A stretch of DNA of 6,726 bases, taken from positions 1 to 6,726 of the forward strand of contig CAKRYM010000086.1 of assembly GCA_934427095.1 (NCBI GenBank), given 5' to 3'. The translations under genes and the position numbers were made by a program. This document shows positions 1-4,079 of the stretch, in pieces. How positions within the stretch are numbered: the first letter of the stretch is position 1; the number at the start of each line of letters is the position of its first letter. The notes beneath the pieces were generated by a model. That model saw only the letters and a list, made by a program, of their open reading frames with translations, ran no database searches and was not told the origin of the DNA. The stretch comes from an uncultured Bacillota bacterium (GTDB lineage Bacteria; Bacillota; Dehalobacteriia; UBA4068).

Positions 1-15
1 CCATAGATATTGCAT
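1..15 (-). CDS. 5' end of a gene running off the left edge (five codons only)
   Basis: An ATG on the minus strand at 13-15 follows a good ribosome binding site (AAAGGAG, about 3 nt before the start) and opens a frame reading MQYLW to the window edge. It lies 80 nt downstream of der on the same strand, with no convincing terminator between, so it is probably the next gene of the operon. In many Bacillota der is followed by plsY (glycerol-3-phosphate acyltransferase), whose N-terminus is a hydrophobic membrane segment. The few residues fit that but cannot prove it. The identity is inference from gene order; the start itself is moderately supported. Confidence 0.4.
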
Positions 16-35
16 TCTCTCCTTTCAAGTATGTT

Positions 36-50
36 CCTGCTTACAGCAGG
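36..50. repeat. Small perfect hairpin between der and the next gene
   Basis: CCTGCT and AGCAGG form a 6-bp perfect stem around a 3-nt loop in the 80-nt gap between der and the downstream start. In the operon's direction the run of six T lies before the hairpin, not after it, so it does not look like a terminator. It could be an mRNA-processing or stabilising stem. No other element is visible in the gap. Confidence 0.35.
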
Positions 51-95
51 GAAAAAACGGAATCATTCTATTGCTTTTTTTTGACAAAGGCCTGG

Positions 96-1433
96 TTAAT
101 CTTCTTCCTTTTCTCGTTTACGCCAAATCAAAGAAATCGGCGTACCCGCAAAGCCAAAGGCCTCGCGAATCTTGTTTTCCAAGTAACGGGCATAGGAAAA
201 ATGCATTAGCTCTGGATCATTGAGAAAAATCACGATTTTGGGTGGCTTTACCCCCACTTCCGTACCATAAAACACCTTTAGCCGTCGGCCATGATCTGTA
301 GGGGGAGGGTTCAAGGCCACCGCCTCACGAAGGACCTCGTTTAACTGAGCCGTAGGAATACGGCGGCTGGTCTGCTCAGAAATAAAATCAACTAATGGCA
401 GAATACGGTCGCAACGTTGGCCGGTTTTCGCAGAAACAAATAAAGTCAGCGCATAAGAGGCAAAACCAAAGGCCTCTTTTAGCTCCTCCTCAAATTTCTT
501 CATGGTGTTGGTTTCTTTTTCCGGCAAATCCCATTTATTTACCACAATGAGCAAGCCCTTGCCTGCTTCATGGGCATAGCCGCCGATATGTTTATCCATA
601 TCGATAATACCGGCAGAAGCATCGATCACTAACACACAAACATCACTGCGGTCAATAGCAGTCATGGCGCGGTTTACGCTATAATGTTCCGTAGGCTCAT
701 TAATGCGTCCTTTCCGGCGCATGCCTGCGGTATCGATAATGACATATTCTTTGCCATTGCGTTTCAGTACCGTATCAATGGCGTCCCGCGTCGTTCCGGC
801 CATCTCGGAAACAATCACTCTATCGGTACCCAAAAGCCGGTTGACTAGGGAGCTTTTTCCCACATTGGGGCGGCCGATCATACAGAAGCTGACCCGGTCT
901 CCTTCTGGAGCGGTTTCGCCCAAAGGCGGGAAATGAGCCACCACAGCGTCTAATAAATCACCAATATTCAAGGCATGAGATGCCGAAACCGGGATTGGCT
1001 CCCCTAATCCCAGGGTATAAAAATCATAAAAGGGCAGCATTTTTTCTGGATTACGGAAATCATCCGCTTTATTTACCGCTACCACAATGGGTTTACCTGA
1101 ACGGCGCAACAGCTCCGCTACATCCTCATCTTCTTGGGTCAGACCGGCCATCATATCCACCACAAAAACGATGACCGCAGCTTCCTCAATGGCCAATTCC
1201 GCCTGCTGTTTCACCTTGCCGTAGATTAAGCCCTCATCCTGGACAAACTTAATCCCGCCGGTATCGATCAAGGTAAATTCCCGATCCAACCATTCTGCAT
1301 CGCGATAAAGGCGATCCCTGGTCACGCCGGGAGTATCCTCCACAATGGCATGCCGGGCGCCTAAGATCCGATTAAACAGGGTAGATTTTCCAACATTTTC
1401 ACGGCCAACAATAGCCACAAGGGGTTTAGACAT
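96..1433 (-). CDS. der: Ribosome biogenesis GTPase Der (EngA)
   Basis: This is an essential double-GTPase that acts in 50S ribosomal subunit assembly in the cytoplasm. The protein has 445 residues, normal for the family. The first G domain (about 4-165) shows GRENVGKS (10-17), DTGG (57-60), NKAD (121-124) and SAS (150-152). The second (about 180-350) shows GRPNVGKS (187-194), DTAG (234-237), NKWD (299-302) and SAK (334-336). A KH-like RNA-binding domain follows (about 355-440) with a basic/acidic tail. I chose the ATG at 1431-1433, preceded by AGAGGAG (1438-1444), because MSKPLVAIVG is the usual N-terminus. A start nine codons further upstream would add an unlikely extension inside the preceding gene. 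The start overlaps the stop of the DUF512 gene by 8 nt, suggesting translational coupling. Unusual: the first P-loop has Glu12 where Pro is typical. No terminator is visible downstream. Confidence 0.97.
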   Translation of the reverse strand: MSKPLVAIVGRENVGKSTLFNRILGARHAIVEDTPGVTRDRLYRDAEWLDREFTLIDTGGIKFVQDEGLIYGKVKQQAELAIEEAAVIVFVVDMMAGLTQEDEDVAELLRRSGKPIVVAVNKADDFRNPEKMLPFYDFYTLGLGEPIPVSASHALNIGDLLDAVVAHFPPLGETAPEGDRVSFCMIGRPNVGKSSLVNRLLGTDRVIVSEMAGTTRDAIDTVLKRNGKEYVIIDTAGMRRKGRINEPTEHYSVNRAMTAIDRSDVCVLVIDASAGIIDMDKHIGGYAHEAGKGLLIVVNKWDLPEKETNTMKKFEEELKEAFGFASYALTLFVSAKTGQRCDRILPLVDFISEQTSRRIPTAQLNEVLREAVALNPPPTDHGRRLKVFYGTEVGVKPPKIVIFLNDPELMHFSYARYLENKIREAFGFAGTPISLIWRKREKEED

Positions 1434-2745
1434 AAGGCTCCTCTGTTTCAAAAATTCCATCCAACAAGGATTGCGCCTGGCAATCCACCACCGTCACTGG
1501 AGTTTCTAGCCGCTGGGCTAATTCTTCCACCGTAACATTATCCAAAAAAACATCCTCTGTAAAACGTAACATATTATCGGGGATGACAATACGATCATAT
1601 TCCCCTGGCTGAATTGCTTTCAACAGGCAGGAAGCGGTGAGCAACCCCGTTACCGTAATGGTTTCCCCGAAAAAGGTATTTTTCACCGTAAGCAGGGTTA
1701 GGTCTGAACCGGAAACCTGTTTGATTTCCTCCACCGCCTCTTGAATCACTGGTGCGCCGCTAACTCCAGCCACCAGGCAGATACGCCCTTCGGCTTTTTT
1801 GTGGGGAATATTAGCGCGGCAAGCGGCCCATTCCTTCTGAAATAAGGCTGCCATCCCAACCCCGTCTTCAATCTGGGCAAATTCCCCGTATATCTCTGCC
1901 TGCGGAAAAGGCAAGCCAGCCTTTAAATAGAACTCGTCCGACGGATAAACAAAGGCATTTCCGGTTTCTGCTAAATAGCGTTGCTGCCGGATTTCAATTT
2001 GCCGGATAACTTCCCGCGCCTCCTCTGGGGTGAACAGTCGCAATTCCTCATGCTTCTGATACCGAGTCAAGCCCACGGGAACCACAGCTACGGAGAGCAC
2101 GCCCGGCCGCAACCCAGCTAAAGCATCTAAGGTGCGTTCTAGCTCGACCCCATCGTTCAACCCTGGACAAAGGACGATTTGTGTATGGATTTCGCAACCC
2201 ATGGCAATCAACCGCTGTAGGGTTAAGAGAATTTCCGCCGGTTCTTTTCTTCCCAACAATTTCTGACGTAGCAAAGGATCCACGCTATGCACGGAAACAT
2301 ATAGGGGGCTTAAATGCATTTCCCCAATACGGGTATAGTCCTCCTCCGTCATATTGGTACAAGTAATATAATTCCCCTCCAGAAAGCTCATGCGGTAATC
2401 ATCGTCTTTCAAGAGCAAGGATTTCCTGGGGTGAGGCGGCAATTGTTCAATGAAACAAAACAAACAATGATTATGACAAGGGCGAACCCGGTCAAACACA
2501 TTAGCAGAAAACACCAAGCCCAAATCCTCATCCGGCCATTTTTCTACTTCGCATTCCCAAATCTCCCCGCTGGGCTTTTTGATGGAGAGCAGCAGGCAAT
2601 CATCTGCGCAATGATAATTATAATCGATCAGATCGGTTACCGGCTCTTCGTTAATCGCCAGCAACACATCACCAGGCTCTATGCCCAGTTCTTCGCCAAT
2701 GCTGTCAGGCAGAACCTCGCTAATCAGGCCGCCTTTCTCCTGCAT
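1426..2745 (-). CDS. DUF512 family radical SAM protein with N-terminal PDZ domain
   Basis: The 439-residue protein has three recognisable parts. Residues about 5-65 form a PDZ-like fold (GLISEVLPDSIGEELGIEPGD, then LLAINEEPV). A radical-SAM-like region follows, with a CX3CX2C cluster at Cys90, Cys94 and Cys97 (CHNHCLFC) that should bind a [4Fe-4S] cluster. The C-terminal DUF512 domain (about 220-430) carries GLTRYQ, VYPSDEFYLKAG and, near the end, VTGLLT and IPDNMLR. This architecture is widespread in Bacillota and cyanobacteria, often next to der; substrate and reaction are unknown to me. The ATG at 2743-2745 is chosen because GGAGGAGGT (2752-2760) sits 6 nt upstream; a start ten codons earlier would place that ribosome binding site inside the gene. 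It is the first gene of the operon, directly behind a good promoter, and overlaps der by 8 nt. Family assignment is firm, function open. Confidence 0.93.
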   Translation of the reverse strand: MQEKGGLISEVLPDSIGEELGIEPGDVLLAINEEPVTDLIDYNYHCADDCLLLSIKKPSGEIWECEVEKWPDEDLGLVFSANVFDRVRPCHNHCLFCFIEQLPPHPRKSLLLKDDDYRMSFLEGNYITCTNMTEEDYTRIGEMHLSPLYVSVHSVDPLLRQKLLGRKEPAEILLTLQRLIAMGCEIHTQIVLCPGLNDGVELERTLDALAGLRPGVLSVAVVPVGLTRYQKHEELRLFTPEEAREVIRQIEIRQQRYLAETGNAFVYPSDEFYLKAGLPFPQAEIYGEFAQIEDGVGMAALFQKEWAACRANIPHKKAEGRICLVAGVSGAPVIQEAVEEIKQVSGSDLTLLTVKNTFFGETITVTGLLTASCLLKAIQPGEYDRIVIPDNMLRFTEDVFLDNVTVEELAQRLETPVTVVDCQAQSLLDGIFETEEPYV

Positions 2746-2751
2746 AACACT

Positions 2752-2760
2752 ACCTCCTCC
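2752..2760 (-). promoter_or_regulatory. Ribosome binding site fixing the DUF512 gene start
   Basis: The minus strand reads GGAGGAGGT, 6 nt before the ATG at 2745. It is a near-perfect Shine-Dalgarno sequence and decides against the in-frame ATG at 2775. Confidence 0.85.
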
Positions 2761-2783
2761 AGCGGAATTATTCAATCCTCTTT

Positions 2784-2812
2784 AGTATACCATAGAATTC
2801 CAAGTTTGACAA
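2784..2812 (-). promoter_or_regulatory. Sigma-A promoter of the DUF512-der operon
   Basis: On the minus strand, TTGTCA (2807-2812) and TATACT (2784-2789) are separated by exactly 17 bp. Each box has one mismatch to consensus. Transcription should start near 2777, giving a leader of about 30 nt before the DUF512 start codon. The -35 box lies inside the left arm of the 12-bp inverted repeat listed separately. Confidence 0.75.
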
Positions 2813-2850
2813 AAGAAAAACACAATTCCCTTCTCTAGCTTTTGTCAAAC
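2804..2850. repeat. Perfect 12-bp inverted repeat over the operon promoter
   Basis: GTTTGACAAAAG (2804-2815) and CTTTTGTCAAAC (2839-2850) are exact reverse complements separated by 23 bp. One arm contains the -35 box of the DUF512-der promoter and the other lies just upstream of it. This could be a regulator binding site or simply two similar TTGACA-like elements. The arms carry no flanking T tract that would make it a convincing terminator. Confidence 0.6.
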
Positions 2851-2864
2851 CAGAAGGGCAAAGA

Positions 2865-2894
2865 TAAAGCCGGTCACAGAACGGACTGGCTTTA
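2865..2894 (-). terminator. Probable hairpin terminator of the metalloregulator gene
   Basis: Three nt after the regulator's stop, an 11-bp stem (TAAAGCCGGTC at 2865-2875 with GACTGGCTTTA at 2884-2894, one G-U pair) closes an 8-nt loop. In the minus-strand transcript it is followed by a broken U-rich run (UCUUU) rather than a clean U tract. It is a plausible but not ideal rho-independent terminator, separating the regulator from the downstream DUF512-der operon. Confidence 0.6.
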
Positions 2895-2897
2895 CAA

Positions 2898-3266
2898 TCA
2901 TTTCTCTCCCAAAATATGTTTTTTAATGGCTTCAAAAGATGCATCGCTAATGGCGTGTTCAATCTTACAAGCATCTTCGCTGGCGGTTTTTTCATCCACG
3001 CCGAGGCGAATCAAGACTTCTGTAAATACGGTATGCCGTTCATAAATCTTTTGGGCAATTGCCCGTCCCGTATCCGTTAGCGTAATAGCGCCCCCTTGAT
3101 CCATCAGGATGTAGCCGGCATTCTTCAAAAGTCCCATGGCCCGGCTGATGCTGGGCTTAGAATACCCCATATATTCTGCCACATCCAGAGAACGCACGGT
3201 GGCCAGTTTTTGGGATAAGATATAAATCGTTTCCAGGTACATTTCTCCTGATTCCTGTAAATGCAT
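2898..3266 (-). CDS. DtxR/IdeR-type iron-dependent transcriptional regulator
   Basis: The 122-residue protein is a winged-helix repressor of the DtxR/MntR family. An N-terminal helix-turn-helix domain (about 5-65; recognition region YSKPSISRAMGLL) is followed by a helical dimerisation domain (about 68-120). There is no C-terminal SH3-like domain, as in the short MntR-like members. By alignment from memory, the DtxR primary metal ligands are all present: Met9, Cys100, Glu103, His104 (DACKIEH). MntR has Asp and Glu where Met and Cys occur here, so Fe(II) sensing is more likely than Mn(II). The gene is divergent from feoA-feoA-feoB, with palindromic operators between, so it probably represses that operon when iron is plentiful. 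GAGGGAG (3275-3281) lies 8 nt before the chosen ATG. A GTTAGC half-site at 3270-3275 hints at autoregulation, weakly. Confidence 0.92.
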   Translation of the reverse strand: MHLQESGEMYLETIYILSQKLATVRSLDVAEYMGYSKPSISRAMGLLKNAGYILMDQGGAITLTDTGRAIAQKIYERHTVFTEVLIRLGVDEKTASEDACKIEHAISDASFEAIKKHILGEK

Positions 3267-3295
3267 GGGGCTAACTCCCTCTTTCTATTTTTTTT

Positions 3296-3324
3296 ATTTT
3301 ATCATTAAACACGCAACTGTTCAA
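3296..3324 (-). promoter_or_regulatory. Promoter of the metalloregulator gene
   Basis: On the minus strand, TTGAAC (3319-3324) and TAAAAT (3296-3301) are spaced 17 bp apart. A start near 3289 would give a leader of a little over 20 nt. It points away from the feo promoters, about 46 bp from their first -35 box. Confidence 0.65.
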
Positions 3325-3370
3325 GGGATACGTATCAGCAAAACCAAAAATTACTCATTGCAAAAAACTA

Positions 3371-3399
3371 TTGACAAAAAAGAAATCACTGTGTATAAT
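3371..3399 (+). promoter_or_regulatory. Promoter P1 of the feo operon
   Basis: TTGACA (3371-3376) and TATAAT (3394-3399) match the sigma-A consensus perfectly with a 17-bp spacer. The predicted start is near 3406, directly against the first GTTAGC palindrome (3408-3423). A bound repressor would therefore sit at the start site. Such a strong core promoter implies tight control by repression. Confidence 0.88.
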
Positions 3400-3401
3400 G
3401 G

Positions 3402-3429
3402 TTGACAGTTAGCAAAAGCTAACTATATT
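3402..3429 (+). promoter_or_regulatory. Possible second promoter P2 of the feo operon, with an operator as its spacer
   Basis: A second perfect TTGACA (3402-3407) is followed after 16 bp by TATATT (3424-3429). The 16-bp spacer is exactly the first palindrome. A start near 3436 would lie just before the second palindrome. Sequence match is good; whether it is used is inference. Confidence 0.55.
3408..3423. promoter_or_regulatory. Operator palindrome 1 upstream of feoA
   Basis: GTTAGCAAAAGCTAAC is a perfect palindrome with 6-bp arms and an AAAA centre; flanking A and T extend the arms to 7 bp. GTTAG/CTAAC resembles the core of DtxR/IdeR boxes, though here the halves are separated by 4 bp. It is the likely binding site of the divergent DtxR-type regulator. 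Confidence 0.75.
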
Positions 3430-3441
3430 TTCTCCCCTCTG

Positions 3442-3457
3442 GTTAGCAAAAACTAAC
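3442..3457. promoter_or_regulatory. Operator palindrome 2 upstream of feoA
   Basis: GTTAGCAAAAACTAAC differs from copy 1 at one of 16 positions and starts exactly 34 bp after it. The flanking G and C extend the outer arms (GGTTAG/CTAACC). It lies in the leader of transcripts from P1 and near the predicted start of P2. Confidence 0.75.
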
Positions 3458-3475
3458 CTTGTTTTCTCCCCATCG

Positions 3476-3491
3476 GTTAGCGAAAGCTAAT
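3476..3491. promoter_or_regulatory. Operator palindrome 3 upstream of feoA
   Basis: GTTAGCGAAAGCTAAT differs from copy 1 at two positions and again starts 34 bp after the preceding copy. It ends 27 nt before the feoA start codon, so it is transcribed and would act as a roadblock or as an RNA stem-loop. Confidence 0.7.
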
Positions 3492-3518
3492 TAATAAAAC
3501 GAAACGAGGCGCTGCCTA

Positions 3519-3731
3519 ATGATGCCATTGCTATTAGCGGAAATTGGTGAAGAAAACATCATCAAGAAAGTTGGTGGATCCCCGGAGGTCAAACGACATC
3601 TGGAAAATTTGGGCTTTGTTGTTGGCGCTGATCTTACCGTTATCACCAAACTAGGGGGGAATGTCATTGTGAAAATCAAAGAAGCACGGATAGCCATTAG
3701 TGAAGAAATGGCCCGCAGAATCATGATTTGA
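3519..3731 (+). CDS. feoA: FeoA family protein, first copy
   Basis: This 70-residue protein is a small SH3-like FeoA-domain protein of the cytoplasm, thought to assist the FeoB ferrous-iron transporter. Family features are the VKRHLENLGFVVGADLTVI stretch (about 24-42) and GGNVIVKIKEARIAISEEMA (about 46-65), ending in RRIMI. It spans a complete FeoA domain with no extra parts. The start at 3519 is chosen because GAGG (3506-3509) lies 9 nt upstream; the adjacent second ATG (3522) is the alternative. It is the first gene of the operon, about 110 nt after the predicted P1 start and directly behind three palindromes, and is followed 39 nt later by a second, different feoA. That ribosome binding site can pair into a short stem (AGGC/GCCT, 3507-3517), which may weaken initiation. 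Confidence 0.92.
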   Translation: MMPLLLAEIGEENIIKKVGGSPEVKRHLENLGFVVGADLTVITKLGGNVIVKIKEARIAISEEMARRIMI

Positions 3732-3770
3732 TTCTGTTGACGCCATAAAGGATAAAGGAGGATAGAACAG

Positions 3771-3992
3771 ATGAAAACTCTTAGGCAGGCAAAAGTGGGC
3801 CAAACCGTCACCGTCATGAAGCTTCATGGAGAAGGCGCAGTCAAACGCCGCATTATGGATATGGGCCTAACCAAAGGCGTTCAGGTTTATATCCGTAAAG
3901 TGGCGCCTTTAGGCGATCCGGTGGAAATCACTGTGCGCAATTATGAGCTCTCGCTCAGAAAAGCAGATGCCGATATGATTGAGATTGAATAA
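3771..3992 (+). CDS. feoA: FeoA family protein, second copy
   Basis: The 73-residue protein is a complete FeoA domain of the more classical type. LRQAKVGQTVTVMKLHGEG (about 4-22) is followed by the hallmark VKRRIMDMGLTKGVQVYI (24-41) and then APLGDPVEITVRNYELSLRK (45-64) and an acidic end. Strong AAAGGAGG (3754-3761) lies 9 nt before the ATG. It resembles the first copy only in the shared VKR-(6 residues)-G core, so the two are diverged paralogues rather than a recent duplication. In Feo systems this type is thought to contact FeoB at the membrane and modulate transport. It lies 87 nt upstream of feoB in the same operon. Confidence 0.94.
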   Translation: MKTLRQAKVGQTVTVMKLHGEGAVKRRIMDMGLTKGVQVYIRKVAPLGDPVEITVRNYELSLRKADADMIEIE

Positions 3993-4079
3993 ACAAAGCG
4001 GGAACATAAAGGGAAGCATTTTTCCTGTTTTTCATTCGTTAACCAAAGACTGCCCAATAAAGAAAGAGAGGGACATTTT

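Larger units (their letters stand above)
3408..3491 (+). repeat. Tandem array of 34-bp units (two full, one partial)
   Basis: The three palindromes sit in a direct repeat with a period of 34 bp. Units 1 and 2 agree at 27 of 34 positions. Their inter-palindrome segments share the block TTTTCTCCCC (at 3427-3436 and 3461-3470), while the sequence after copy 3 does not. The array looks like a local duplication of an operator with its flank. Confidence 0.8.

Noticed and set aside
2314..2838. 174-residue open frame on the plus strand
   Set aside because: It is antisense to the clearly real DUF512 gene and its promoter, has no recognisable domain and no convincing ribosome binding site.
2768..2995. 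75-residue open frame on the minus strand between the regulator and the DUF512 gene
   Set aside because: It overlaps the regulator gene in another frame and spans the terminator and the DUF512 promoter, with no protein-like motif.
3327..3336. Palindrome GATACGTATC beside the regulator's -35 box
   Set aside because: It is a single 10-bp palindrome unrelated to the GTTAGC operators; such matches are expected by chance.
3408..3491. Short repeats with spacers, as in a CRISPR array
   Set aside because: The repeats are palindromic 16-mers with 18-bp, partly conserved spacers, only three copies, placed at a promoter. No cas gene is present. Operators explain them better.
3400..3518. Riboswitch in the feo leader
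   Set aside because: The leader is dominated by three small AT-rich palindromes and lacks any motif I recognise from known metal riboswitches; a DNA operator array is the simpler reading.
3491..3817. 108-residue open frame on the minus strand
   Set aside because: It lies opposite both feoA genes, which have clear family motifs. The translation resembles no protein I know.
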